From the IMG/VR virus record IMGVR_UViG_3300007509_000022, positions 1 to 37,804 of that record: a stretch of 37,804 nt of DNA, one strand, 5' to 3'. Positions 6,855 to 13,895 of this stretch are shown piece after piece (within the stretch, counting starts at the first letter, position 1; the number at the start of each line of letters is the position of its first letter). The position numbers and the translations under genes are program-made. The stretch is from a virus. The notes under the pieces were generated by a model. It did not search any database, was not told the origin of the DNA, and worked only from the letters and a program-made list of their open reading frames with translations.

Positions 6855-8368
6855 TCAGTAGAAAAATATACGGGCCTCCGGGAACAGGGAAAACAACTAA
6901 ACTTATTGATTATGTTAAAACATTTTATAAGTTGGGAACACCTTTGGATAAGATTGGTTACTTTGCTTTTACAACCAAAGCAGCTGACGAAGCTATTGAT
7001 AGAATGTTAGATGCATACAAGCATCTACAAAGAAAAGATTTAAAACATTTTAGAACATTACATTCGTTAGCATTTAATAGACTTGGTATGAAGAAGAGTG
7101 AAGTCATGCAGGATGAGCATTATGAAGATATAGGAAGAAGTGTGGGCATAGAGGTTACCGTCTACTCTGACGGGAAAGAATCCACAGGGTTTATTGATTC
7201 TAATAGTGAATATTTTAATTTAATAAATGCAGCTAGAATAAAAGAGTGCTCTATTGAAGATGAATACAACACGGGCATGTATTCCTATGAATTAGAAAAA
7301 AATTTATTATATATTTTAAGAGATGAACTAGATAATTATAAAGAGTCATATAAACTTAAAGATTTTACAGACATGATCGAAAAATTTACGGACCCAAATA
7401 TGGCTGAATTGTGTCCAAAATATGACATAGTTTTTGTTGATGAGGCACAAGATTTATCTCCAATACAGTGGAAAATGGTAAATATTCTGCGAGAAAATTC
7501 CAAATATGTTATACTAGCCGGTGATGATGATCAAGCTATTTATGGGTGGGCTGGTGCAGATGTGCTTAAGTTTATAGCTACACAAGCTAAAAAAGACATT
7601 ATTTTGCCACAATCTTACAGGGTTCCTAGGAGTGTCCAGGACATTGCTAATAAAATATTAGATAGAATTCCACATAATAGAAGAGTTAAAAAAAATTGGC
7701 AAGCTAAAGATGAAGAAGGGGGTGTACACTACATTACTGCAATTGATGATGCACCTTTATACAAGGATGACTGGTTGGTGTTAGCCCGAACTAATGACAG
7801 ATTAGAAAAACTTAAACCAATTTTAAAAGACATGGGAATTTATTTTCAATTTAAAGGGAGAAAAAGTTTTAAATCTGCCTTGTTTAGAAGTATTCTAAAC
7901 TACACTAGATGGCAAAACAAAGGAGACCAATTATCTTTAAGTGAACTCAGAGATATATTAAGTTGTATTGGTTTTTTTCCCAATTTAAACCCTTATCCCA
8001 CGGAAGAAAAATTATATAATTTAAAAGAATTTGGATTTAGTAATACTCAAAGATGGTTTGATGTTTTTACAGTAGACCCGGAAGAATGTTTATACATTAG
8101 AGAAATGCTGAGACAGGAAGAAAATTTACATAAAGATGCAAGAGTACAATTATCTACAATTCATTCTGCAAAAGGTGGTGAAGCAAAAAATGTTTTACTT
8201 ATTTTAGATAATACAAAAACAATTAGAGAAGCTACAGAAAAAAGCAATGACAAACATGACGAAGAGCATAGAGTTTGGTATGTAGGTGTTACACGTACTA
8301 AACAAAATTTATATATAATGACAGCAAAAAGAGAGGATCGAGGGTATGACATCGAAAGTTTGGGATAA
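6851..8368 (+). CDS. UvrD/Rep-like superfamily 1 DNA helicase
   Basis: All SF1A motifs are present: Walker A GPPGTGKT (residues 8-15), motif Ia FTTKAADEA, motif II VDEAQD (about 196-201), motif III GDDDQAIYGWAGA, motif IV LPQSYRVP, motif V STIHSAKGGEAKNV and motif VI VWYVGVTRTKQNLY with its arginine. These enzymes move 3'-5' on ssDNA, unwinding duplex at forks or removing blocks. At 505 residues it is shorter than bacterial UvrD, lacking most of the 1B/2B insertions, as in other phage copies. No replicative DnaB- or T7-gp4-type helicase is seen in the window, so this or the SNF2-like protein may serve the fork. It overlaps the preceding membrane peptide by 4 nt and the next gene by 23 nt. Confidence 0.92.
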   Translation: MISRKIYGPPGTGKTTKLIDYVKTFYKLGTPLDKIGYFAFTTKAADEAIDRMLDAYKHLQRKDLKHFRTLHSLAFNRLGMKKSEVMQDEHYEDIGRSVGIEVTVYSDGKESTGFIDSNSEYFNLINAARIKECSIEDEYNTGMYSYELEKNLLYILRDELDNYKESYKLKDFTDMIEKFTDPNMAELCPKYDIVFVDEAQDLSPIQWKMVNILRENSKYVILAGDDDQAIYGWAGADVLKFIATQAKKDIILPQSYRVPRSVQDIANKILDRIPHNRRVKKNWQAKDEEGGVHYITAIDDAPLYKDDWLVLARTNDRLEKLKPILKDMGIYFQFKGRKSFKSALFRSILNYTRWQNKGDQLSLSELRDILSCIGFFPNLNPYPTEEKLYNLKEFGFSNTQRWFDVFTVDPEECLYIREMLRQEENLHKDARVQLSTIHSAKGGEAKNVLLILDNTKTIREATEKSNDKHDEEHRVWYVGVTRTKQNLYIMTAKREDRGYDIESLG

Positions 8369-8618
8369 ACAACACGGCGGATCACATTATCAGAAATTTA
8401 AAATTCAGCCAAGTAAATTTGTGGTTGAAAATGAGTTGCTTTTTCCAGAAGGCTGCGTTATAAAATATATCTGCCGACACAGGCTGAAAGGAAAGAGACA
8501 AGATTTGGATAAAGCTATTCACTTTATAGAAATGATAATTGAAAGAGATTATTCAGAGAAAGAAGATAAGCTAAAAGATAAAAAAAATTCATGGGGGATC
8601 GTAAATGAAGATTCCTAA
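8346..8618 (+). CDS. DUF3310 protein (90 aa)
   Basis: Clear match to the DUF3310 pattern: HYQKFKIQPSKFVVENEL, then FPEGCVIKYICRHRLKGKRQDLDKA and IHFIEMIIER. DUF3310 proteins are common beside phage replication genes. Some have been labelled nucleotide-kinase-like, but the activity is not well established. The ATG at 8346 lies within the helicase 3' end, and the gene also overlaps the polymerase start by 14 nt, so the three are one transcriptional unit. The C-terminal 25 residues are a charged tail not typical of the core domain. Confidence 0.88.
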   Translation: MTSKVWDKQHGGSHYQKFKIQPSKFVVENELLFPEGCVIKYICRHRLKGKRQDLDKAIHFIEMIIERDYSEKEDKLKDKKNSWGIVNEDS

Positions 8619-10461
8619 GTTCGAAGCACAAACTGAATGGGTTAAACCTACAGAATTTCCAGACTTAAGACAAGTAGATGAAATAGCAATAGATTTAGAA
8701 ACTAAAGATCCTGATCTAATTAAAAAAGGGTCCGGTTCAGTTATAGGTAATGGAGAAGTAATTGGTATAGCTGTAGCCACAAAACATTATAGAGGATATT
8801 TCCCGATCGCTCACGAAGGTGGTGGCAATATGGATAAATCAAGGGTTTTAGACTGGTTAAAAGATATATTAGAATCCCCATCAACAAAAATTTTTCACAA
8901 TGCTATTTACGATGTTTGTTGGCTACGGGCGATGGGATTTAAAATAAATGGTGACATAGCGTGCACAATGATTGCTGCAGCAATCACTGATGAAAATAGA
9001 TTTAGATATGATCTTAATAGTTTATCGTGGCATTATCTTGGTTATGGTAAGAACGAAGCTGCACTTGCAGAAGCTGCAGAAGAGTGGGGCATAGATCCAA
9101 AATCAGAAATGTATAAGTTACCTGCAATGCATGTTGGTGCATACGCTGAACGTGATGCTGAAGTAACTTTTGGTCTTTGGCAAGAAATGAAAAAAGAAAT
9201 TATTAGTCAGGATTTAGAGGACATATTTGACCTTGAAACAGAACTGTTTCCTTGCCTGGTTGACATGAGATTTAAAGGCGTGCGTGTGGATATTGAAAGA
9301 GCTCACGCAATGAAAACAGAATTTAAAAAAGCAGAACAAGAACTATTACATAAAATAAAAAGAGAAACAAATATTGACACACAGATATGGGCTGCAAGAT
9401 CTATTGCTAATGTATTTGATATATTAAGATTAGAATACCCACGTACAGAAAAAACTGAAGCACCATCATTTACTAAAAATTTTTTACAAGAACATAAACA
9501 TCCTGTTGTTAATATGATTGCTAAGGCAAGAGAAATTAATAAAGCTCACACAACCTTTATAGATTCTATTCTTAGATATGAACACAAGGGTAGAATACAT
9601 GCAGAGATAAACCAACTCAGATCACAAACTGGGGGCACGGTAACTGGTAGGTTTTCCTACCAGAATCCTAACCTACAACAGATTCCAGCACGTAATAAGG
9701 ATCTGGGGCCTAAGATCAGATCATTATTTATTCCTGAAGAAGGTTGTAAGTGGGGGGTCTTTGACTACTCACAACAAGAACCAAGATTAGTAGTACACTA
9801 TGCGTCATTATATAAACTACCATCAGTTTATGATGTGATTGATGCATACAACACAGACTCAAGCGCAGATTTTCACCAAACAGTAGCAGACATGGCTGAG
9901 ATACCACGTTCACAAGCAAAAACAATTAATCTCGGACTATTCTATGGAATGGGTAAGGCTAAACTTCAAGCAGAACTAGGTGTTACTAAAGAAAAAGCTG
10001 TAGATTTATTTAACACCTATCACAGTAGAGTACCATTTGTTAAACAGTTAATGGAGAAAGCATCTAACAGAGCACAGGATAGAGGACAAATAAGAACTTT
10101 ACTAGGTCGACTTTGTCGCTTCCATTTATGGGAACCGAATCAATTCGGGATGCATAAAGCATTACCTCACGAAGAAGCACTCAGGGAACATGGACCAGGG
10201 ATTAGGAGAGCTTATACATACAAAGCATTAAATAAATTAATTCAAGGTAGCGCAGCCGACATGACAAAAAAATCTATGTTAGAGCTTTACAAAGAAGGAA
10301 TTATACCGCATATACAAATTCATGACGAATTAGATCTGTCTATTGAAAGCGATGAACAATCTAAGAAGATCGTTGAGATTATGGAAAATGCGGTTACACT
10401 TGAAGTGCCTAACAAAGTTGACTATGAATCAGGTGATAACTGGGGGGAGATAAATGGCTGA
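8605..10461 (+). CDS. polA: DNA polymerase, family A, with 3'-5' exonuclease domain
   Basis: A 618-residue polymerase. The N-terminal proofreading domain has Exo I DLE (Asp30, Glu32), Exo II HNAIYDVCWL and Exo III YAERDAEVT; there is no 5'-3' exonuclease domain. The polymerase domain has motif A FDYSQQEPRL (Asp about 386), motif B RSQAKTINLGLFYG (Arg435, Lys439) and motif C HDEL (about 573-576). The residue equivalent to E. coli Phe762 is Leu443, four after the motif-B lysine. It copies the phage genome together with the primase and helicases upstream. The start ATG 8605 follows GGGGGATC inside the DUF3310 gene. The stop overlaps the next start as TGATG. Intact, with no intein or intron visible. 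Confidence 0.96.
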   Translation: MKIPKFEAQTEWVKPTEFPDLRQVDEIAIDLETKDPDLIKKGSGSVIGNGEVIGIAVATKHYRGYFPIAHEGGGNMDKSRVLDWLKDILESPSTKIFHNAIYDVCWLRAMGFKINGDIACTMIAAAITDENRFRYDLNSLSWHYLGYGKNEAALAEAAEEWGIDPKSEMYKLPAMHVGAYAERDAEVTFGLWQEMKKEIISQDLEDIFDLETELFPCLVDMRFKGVRVDIERAHAMKTEFKKAEQELLHKIKRETNIDTQIWAARSIANVFDILRLEYPRTEKTEAPSFTKNFLQEHKHPVVNMIAKAREINKAHTTFIDSILRYEHKGRIHAEINQLRSQTGGTVTGRFSYQNPNLQQIPARNKDLGPKIRSLFIPEEGCKWGVFDYSQQEPRLVVHYASLYKLPSVYDVIDAYNTDSSADFHQTVADMAEIPRSQAKTINLGLFYGMGKAKLQAELGVTKEKAVDLFNTYHSRVPFVKQLMEKASNRAQDRGQIRTLLGRLCRFHLWEPNQFGMHKALPHEEALREHGPGIRRAYTYKALNKLIQGSAADMTKKSMLELYKEGIIPHIQIHDELDLSIESDEQSKKIVEIMENAVTLEVPNKVDYESGDNWGEING

Positions 10462-11126
10462 TGGCTTATTTAAATGCAAACATACCTATCATAGAATGCT
10501 ATGTGAGAGGAAACTATCTCCGAGATCAAAAAGATTCCCACAATAAATATTTTACTTGCACGGTATTTGGTTTTAGTTCTATTCCAAACTCAGTACCATT
10601 ATTTCATTTCCTAATGGAAGATGGCGGTCTGTGGTGGCGAGCACCTATTTCCGCTTTCTGCAAAAAACCAGGGGTTAAAGAACTTCCCCTGGATGAACTT
10701 ATGATGTGGGACTGTTTTAGTTATAACGTAGCAGTCACAACTTTCTATCAATTAGCTGGATCTAAAATGAAATACATATCAAGACGTAAGAAACATCGGG
10801 AAGGAATATATTTATTTACCATAGACTGGTGTAGTGGAGACTTTAATGAATTAAATTTTGGTTATTCAGAAAAGCCAGGTCAACATAAATGCGGTCATGT
10901 AATTGAATTAGACGACGGAAACTATGCAATACAGCCAAATAATAGACTAAGAGTCTTCGATCCATCGATGGGTAATGACCCATCAAAAAACTTGATAAAT
11001 AGGTTAGTAACTAGTAAAACATGGTCAGTAGAGAAAACATCTAAGTGGATAACTGACGAGCACGAAGAAGGAAGCTATGACTATCAACTTAGGGAACTGG
11101 AGGAGAAAAATGAACAAAGCAATTGA
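10461..11126 (+). CDS. Conserved marine-phage protein following DNA polymerase (221 aa)
   Basis: I recognise the family from many marine phage genomes, but know no function. Conserved blocks are the aromatic stretch PLFHFLMEDGGLWWRAPISA, then LMMWDCFSYNVAVTTF, IYLFTIDWCSGD, GQHKCGHVIELDDGNYAIQPNNRL and KTWSVEKTSKW. The HKCGHVIELDDGNYA region with alternating polar and hydrophobic residues looks like a beta sandwich or barrel. Histidines and cysteines are conserved but do not form a clear metal motif. It starts in the polymerase stop codon (TGATG), so it is translationally coupled and likely acts in the same process. Confidence 0.8.
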   Translation: MAYLNANIPIIECYVRGNYLRDQKDSHNKYFTCTVFGFSSIPNSVPLFHFLMEDGGLWWRAPISAFCKKPGVKELPLDELMMWDCFSYNVAVTTFYQLAGSKMKYISRRKKHREGIYLFTIDWCSGDFNELNFGYSEKPGQHKCGHVIELDDGNYAIQPNNRLRVFDPSMGNDPSKNLINRLVTSKTWSVEKTSKWITDEHEEGSYDYQLRELEEKNEQSN

Positions 11127-11223
11127 AAACTTAAAAGAGAAAATTGAGCACAATTGGCTAATGCATAGAGAATATATCATTGGCGGAGTTGTAGGTTTTA
11201 TAATTGGCGCTTTAATATTCTAG
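11110..11223 (+). CDS. 37-aa small membrane protein
   Basis: ATG at 11110 follows a strong AGGAG site inside the end of the preceding gene. The peptide has a polar N-terminal helix (NKAIENLKEKIEHNWLMHRE) and a C-terminal transmembrane segment (YIIGGVVGFIIGALIF). No family name known. Clear ribosome site and membrane-like design support a real gene; it opens a run of tiny genes with AGGAGG-type starts. Confidence 0.65.
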   Translation: MNKAIENLKEKIEHNWLMHREYIIGGVVGFIIGALIF

Positions 11224-11237
11224 CAGGAGGAGGGTCT

Positions 11238-11333
11238 ATGAATTTCTTAAAAAAATTATGGATCAAATTTAAAGTTCGTTTACTTAAAAGTTATTTTGAA
11301 ATGAATGGCACATTGAAGAAAAAAGATGATTAG
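11238..11333 (+). CDS. 31-aa basic peptide
   Basis: ATG at 11238 follows AGGAGGAGG, the best ribosome site in the region, 7 nt upstream. The product is short and basic with an amphipathic helix (NFLKKLWIKFKVRLLKSYF). The stop overlaps the next ORF by 8 nt. Function unknown. It could associate with membranes through the helix. The strong initiation site is the main support. Confidence 0.5.
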   Translation: MNFLKKLWIKFKVRLLKSYFEMNGTLKKKDD

Positions 11334-11457
11334 ATGCGAAAAATGTAATCACGAATGTCACTGTAAAAATCAGGAGCATATTGATGAGTACTTAGATATA
11401 TGTCCTTGTGATGACTGTGAATGTAAAGAACGAGCTGAGGACAAAACATACGAATGA
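11326..11457 (+). CDS. 43-aa cysteine-rich zinc-binding peptide
   Basis: Eight cysteines and several histidines lie in a short acidic peptide: C-x2-C-x3-C-x-C (RCEKCNHECHC) then C-x-C-x2-C-x-C (CPCDDCEC). That is enough for one or two tetrahedral metal sites. No known family fits. It overlaps the preceding peptide by 8 nt and the next start by 4 nt (ATGATG over TGA). Cys and His codon placement that makes sense only in this frame argues that it is translated. Confidence 0.6.
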   Translation: MIRCEKCNHECHCKNQEHIDEYLDICPCDDCECKERAEDKTYE

Positions 11458-11708
11458 TGGAAAAAATTTTAACGATGTTGGTCGGACTCCTAATTGCATT
11501 AGGGGGTTGGTCGCTATCTAGAACTTTTGAACTCTCAACTATTCAAGCAGTACATGAAGATAAAGTAGAGAGAATTCAACAACAAGTTTTAAAACTAGAA
11601 GACCTGGTTGATAAAATGATGGATTCAGATGAAGAAATTATAGAGCAACATAAAAAATTATTTGAAGCTTTAGAAAATCAACCATCAACAGGGTATAATT
11701 ATAACTAA
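11454..11708 (+). CDS. Membrane-anchored coiled-coil protein (84 aa)
   Basis: One N-terminal transmembrane segment (ILTMLVGLLIALGGWSL, residues about 5-21) is followed by a long charged helix with heptad character (DKVERIQQQVLKLEDLVDKMMDSDEEIIEQHKKLFEALE). Topology resembles inner-membrane spanins or a membrane-tethered coiled coil, but length and partner are not conclusive. Together with the next two membrane/coiled-coil frames it may form a membrane complex. The gene starts by ATGA overlap with the cysteine-rich peptide and ends by overlapping the next ATG. Confidence 0.7.
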   Translation: MMEKILTMLVGLLIALGGWSLSRTFELSTIQAVHEDKVERIQQQVLKLEDLVDKMMDSDEEIIEQHKKLFEALENQPSTGYNYN

Positions 11709-11914
11709 TGGCACTTAAAATTTCAGAAGAAGCCGCCGTACAAATGCCGATGAAGACGGTAGCCTCACTGATCGCAATGGTCGCGATTGGAACGTGGGCT
11801 TATTTTGGTATCATAGAGTCTCAGAATCGGATGGAGACAACTCTAAAATTAATGGAAACCGATGTGGTCGAAAATACGGAATTCCGTATCAAGTGGCCGA
11901 GGGGGCAACTGTAG
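11708..11914 (+). CDS. Membrane/coiled-coil protein, N-terminal part (split at G5 run)
   Basis: This frame encodes 68 residues: an amphipathic start (ALKISEEAAVQMPMKTV), a transmembrane segment (ASLIAMVAIGTWAYFGII) and the beginning of a helix (RMETTLKLMETDVVENTEFR), then stops at TAG 11912. Coding sense continues in the -1 frame from 11905, where a coiled-coil domain follows. The change happens at a run of five G (11901-11905). Slippage of one base back there would give one 138-residue protein with TM plus coiled coil, much like its upstream neighbour. I recall related marine-phage proteins in which both halves are continuous. It starts in the stop codon of the previous gene. Confidence 0.7.
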   Translation: MALKISEEAAVQMPMKTVASLIAMVAIGTWAYFGIIESQNRMETTLKLMETDVVENTEFRIKWPRGQL

Positions 11915-12123
11915 GCTCGCTTCCGGCTGACTCAGAACAATTTATGATGATCGAGGATCTTTACAAGACCACCGATAAGTTGAACAAACATATCGACTCT
12001 ATGTCCTTGAATAAAGTAAATATTGAATTTTTAAGAAAACAAATGGATAAAGTATTAGAAGACATAGAAGAATTAAAAGATGCTAATAGAGAAATCCATT
12101 ACAAAAACGGGAGCCCAAATTGA
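11905..12123 (+). CDS. Membrane/coiled-coil protein, C-terminal part in the -1 frame
   Basis: From 11905 this frame reads GATVGSLPADSEQFMMIED then a coiled coil (YKTTDKLNKHIDSMSLNKVNIEFLRKQMDKVLEDIEELKDAN), ending at 12123. The upstream part of the same frame (a GTG at 11794) reads as an unlikely sequence that only shadows the N-terminal gene, and no ribosome site is seen near the junction, so independent initiation is less likely than a fused product or a one-base error. Boundaries are given from the slip site. The stop TGA overlaps the TTG start of the next gene. Confidence 0.6.
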   Translation, partial: ATVGSLPADSEQFMMIEDLYKTTDKLNKHIDSMSLNKVNIEFLRKQMDKVLEDIEELKDANREIHYKNGSPN

Positions 12124-12329
12124 TCGAACAAGTTTTTGCCCTACTGATGTTTATAAACGGAGAAATTAAGGAACACCGTATCCAACCCTCGATGGGAACG
12201 TGCCTTCGTGGGAAACGTGAGGCAGAGAGAACCTACAGTGAAACTGTATCTTATAAATGCTATAAGGGTAAAGCAAAGACCGAGATTTACATGGGAGAAA
12301 AATCAATTAAGGCATTGATACTAGAATAA
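12120..12329 (+). CDS. Conserved small marine-phage protein (69 aa), TTG start
   Basis: The only reasonable start is TTG at 12120, overlapping the previous stop as TTGA. A hydrophobic N-terminus (VFALLMFI) is followed by IQPSMGTCLRGKREAERTY and VSYKCYKGKAKTEIYMG. The GxCLxxKREAER pattern with a second cysteine about 25 residues later is one I recognise from small exported marine-phage proteins. The hydrophobic start may act as a signal or anchor, and the two cysteines could form a disulfide in the periplasm. Function unknown. Confidence 0.7.
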   Translation: MIEQVFALLMFINGEIKEHRIQPSMGTCLRGKREAERTYSETVSYKCYKGKAKTEIYMGEKSIKALILE

Positions 12330-12331
12330 TC

Positions 12332-12523
12332 ATGGCTAAACAAAACGCATTACAACGAATAGATTCCCACGAAAAATTATGTAGAATCATGCAGAAACAA
12401 ACTTACGATAAAATTCACAAATTAGAAAATCAAATAAACAGAATAGAAAGTATTTTATTAGTATCTGTAGGGGCCTTAATTACAGGTATGGCTTACGTTA
12501 TCTTTACTTTATTAACAAAGTAA
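12332..12523 (+). CDS. Tail-anchored coiled-coil membrane protein (63 aa)
   Basis: Order is opposite to the preceding membrane proteins: a coiled coil first (SHEKLCRIMQKQTYDKIHKLENQINRIESI) and one C-terminal transmembrane segment (ILLVSVGALITGMAYVIFTLL). This arrangement resembles small phage membrane proteins sometimes named haemolysin XhlA-like, which also have a coiled coil then a TM segment; the resemblance is structural only. The stop TAA overlaps the next ATG (TAATG). Confidence 0.65.
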   Translation: MAKQNALQRIDSHEKLCRIMQKQTYDKIHKLENQINRIESILLVSVGALITGMAYVIFTLLTK

Positions 12524-12606
12524 TGAAACTTTTTCATAATCCCATTGAGAAATGGTATATTATTTCCTTAGTTATTATATTAATTTTCTTAGGAATAAAC
12601 GTATAA
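12523..12606 (+). CDS. 27-aa transmembrane peptide
   Basis: Starts in a TAATG overlap with the preceding gene. After a short polar start (KLFHNPIEKW) the peptide is one hydrophobic helix (YIISLVIILIFLGINV). Too short for any family assignment. The start-stop coupling and membrane composition support translation; chance occurrence in AT-rich DNA cannot be excluded. Confidence 0.4.
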   Translation: MKLFHNPIEKWYIISLVIILIFLGINV

Positions 12607-12607
12607 G

Positions 12608-12754
12608 ATGAATAAAAAAGCGTATGCTTTTTTCTTGAAAAAAAATAGACCAAGAAATAAAGTAGCACAACAATTAAGTGATGGACGTTATCACCAGCGT
12701 GTGGTAAAGAATAAGAAAGCATATGACAGAAAAAAACATAAGATGGACAGCTGA
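12608..12754 (+). CDS. 48-aa basic peptide, conserved type in marine phages
   Basis: ATG lies 2 nt after the preceding stop. The product is strongly basic: FFLKKNRPRNKVAQQLSDG followed by RYHQRVVKNKKAYDRKKHK. I recognise the FFLKKN-x-PRNKVA and VVKNKKAYDRK blocks from small proteins in marine phage genomes. It may bind nucleic acid. The 3' end overlaps the next gene, in another frame, by 32 nt. Confidence 0.65.
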   Translation: MNKKAYAFFLKKNRPRNKVAQQLSDGRYHQRVVKNKKAYDRKKHKMDS

Positions 12755-12935
12755 GATAGTGACTGGGCAATGCCCAACGTGTACTGAGACTACTTCTTTG
12801 GTAGGAATTACTAAAGAATTCTATAGATGTATGACCTGTGGTTCTGATCTTAAACAACATGTTAATGGTAAAATATCATATTTACCTGTAATACACCCAC
12901 CTGATGGTACAAAACCATACGTTAGAGACTGGTAA
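12723..12935 (+). CDS. Small zinc-ribbon protein (70 aa)
   Basis: Two CxxC knuckles, CPTC and CMTC, about 20 residues apart, form a zinc ribbon: GQCPTCTETTSLVGIT, then EFYRCMTCGSDLKQHVNGKISYLPV. The first knuckle, a short beta hairpin and the second knuckle resemble small transcription-factor-like ribbons, but no further domain is present. A proline-rich tail follows. The gene overlaps its neighbours at both ends (32 nt upstream, 1 nt downstream). Role unknown. Confidence 0.75.
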   Translation: MTEKNIRWTAEIVTGQCPTCTETTSLVGITKEFYRCMTCGSDLKQHVNGKISYLPVIHPPDGTKPYVRDW

Positions 12936-13078
12936 TGGCTAAAGCTAAGGGTTTATATGCAAAAGTAGCACACGTACCTATTCAAAAAGGCAGCTCCCAG
13001 GGACGTCATCCCAATACTTCAACCATGAATAAACACAAGCGTAGGTCGTGGAAAAAATATCGTGGACAAGGAAGATAA
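12935..13078 (+). CDS. 47-aa basic peptide
   Basis: Begins in the stop codon of the zinc-ribbon gene (TAATG). The peptide is Lys/Arg-rich, especially at its end (MNKHKRRSWKKYRGQGR), with a hydrophilic middle (QKGSSQGRHPNTST). It looks like a nucleic-acid-binding or ribosomal-protein-like tail and has no hydrophobic core. Translational coupling supports it. It is the last gene before a new promoter at 13082. Confidence 0.55.
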   Translation: MAKAKGLYAKVAHVPIQKGSSQGRHPNTSTMNKHKRRSWKKYRGQGR

Positions 13079-13081
13079 CAC

Positions 13082-13110
13082 TTGACAAAAATCCTATAAA
13101 ATACTATATA
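13082..13110 (+). promoter_or_regulatory. Consensus-like sigma70 promoter
   Basis: -35 TTGACA (13082-13087), 17-bp spacer, -10 TATATA (13105-13110), followed by AAGGA (13121-13125) and the ATG at 13130. It sits in the only clear gap between 11126 and 14050 and would start a second short-gene transcript. Confidence 0.75.
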
Positions 13111-13129
13111 TACAGAAAGAAAGGACAAT

Positions 13130-13312
13130 ATGAAGTATAAATTTACAGTAACAGAAGAAGGCAAAGAGCCCGAAGAAAAGGAATCAATGTCTTTTAAAAA
13201 ATTACTAAAGTCTATAGTAAATACAAACCCAAAATGGACGGGTTCGTTAAACTATAACAACAAGAAAGGACGTGAAGTTACACACAACATATTAAGAGGT
13301 AAAAAAATATGA
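13130..13312 (+). CDS. Conserved small protein (60 aa)
   Basis: First gene after the promoter at 13082, with a good AAGGA ribosome site. The product reads KYKFTVTEEGKEPEEKESMS, then FKKLLKSIVNTNPKWTGSLNYNNKKGREVTHNI: a strand, an acidic loop, a helix and two more strands, a plausible small alpha/beta fold. I recognise the pattern from marine phage genomes with no function attached. It overlaps the next gene by 4 nt. Confidence 0.75.
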   Translation: MKYKFTVTEEGKEPEEKESMSFKKLLKSIVNTNPKWTGSLNYNNKKGREVTHNILRGKKI

Positions 13313-13557
13313 TAGATAAACTTTATAGACGATCTTCTTCTGAGGTTGTAGCCCTTGAAAAAGAGTTAGAAAAACTTTTAGATATGGATACAAAAGACAC
13401 AGCCCCAGAATTTTTGTGGCCTTTGTATCAAAAAATAGAAGTTATTATAGATAGAATAGTTAAATTAAGAGCTAGGAGACAATTTATAGTTAATAATTTA
13501 ATCAGTGATATAGGAGAAATGGAGGAACATGAGAGAAAGAAAACTAACAATCACTAG
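13309..13557 (+). CDS. Small helical protein (82 aa)
   Basis: Starts in an ATGA overlap with the previous gene. The protein appears entirely helical, with charged heptads (SSSEVVALEKELEKLLDMD; LYQKIEVIIDRIVKLRARRQ). No cysteines, no membrane segment. Likely a small coiled-coil dimer; function unknown. Its 3' end overlaps the next gene by 29 nt. Confidence 0.65.
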   Translation: MIDKLYRRSSSEVVALEKELEKLLDMDTKDTAPEFLWPLYQKIEVIIDRIVKLRARRQFIVNNLISDIGEMEEHERKKTNNH

Positions 13558-13726
13558 TAAAAACATAACCACTAAACAATGGACTAATTTACTACTTGAA
13601 CTAAACTTAATTAAAGAAGCATGGAGACCTTATGCAACGTTAGAGTTACAGGCACCAGGGCTCAAGAAAATAATTGCTTTTGGAAGGAAGACAGGTGACG
13701 ACAAAGAAACTAGACGAACTAGCTAA
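13529..13726 (+). CDS. Small basic protein (65 aa)
   Basis: ATG at 13529 follows AATGGAGGAAC, a good ribosome site within the preceding gene. The sequence RKLTITSKNITTKQWTNLLLELNLIKEAW begins with a beta strand followed by a helix, then LELQAPGLKKIIAFGRKT. This strand-helix-strand layout suggests a compact basic domain. Function unknown. Its end overlaps the next gene by 32 nt. Confidence 0.65.
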   Translation: MRERKLTITSKNITTKQWTNLLLELNLIKEAWRPYATLELQAPGLKKIIAFGRKTGDDKETRRTS

Positions 13727-13895
13727 TCTTTGGGAAAAAACTAAAGACCCTATATATAGAGATTTGTGGTATAAATTTGTTAAGGAGTTTGCAAATGGAA
13801 GAGTTGGTACATTGGATGATGATTTATGTGATGAACGCAGAGGAACTAATAATAAAAGTTCCACTGGAGTTTGCACGACCAATGACCCTACTTGA
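13695..13895 (+). CDS. Small protein with KLDELANLWEKTKD motif (66 aa), GTG start
   Basis: A GTG at 13695 with GGAAGGAAGACAG just upstream is preferred over a TTG at 13674 because the ribosome site fits and the conserved sequence (TTKKLDELANLWEKTKDPIY) begins there. The first 35 residues look like a real helical domain (DLWYKFVKEFANG). The last 30 are of low complexity and overlap the next gene by 101 nt in another frame, so the C-terminal part may be only a by-product of that gene's sequence. Unknown function. Confidence 0.6.
   Translation: MTTKKLDELANLWEKTKDPIYRDLWYKFVKEFANGRVGTLDDDLCDERRGTNNKSSTGVCTTNDPT

Noticed and set aside
12534-12860. 108-codon minus-strand frame
   Set aside because: Opposite four coupled plus-strand small genes with ribosome sites and zinc motifs; no promoter or ribosome site of its own.
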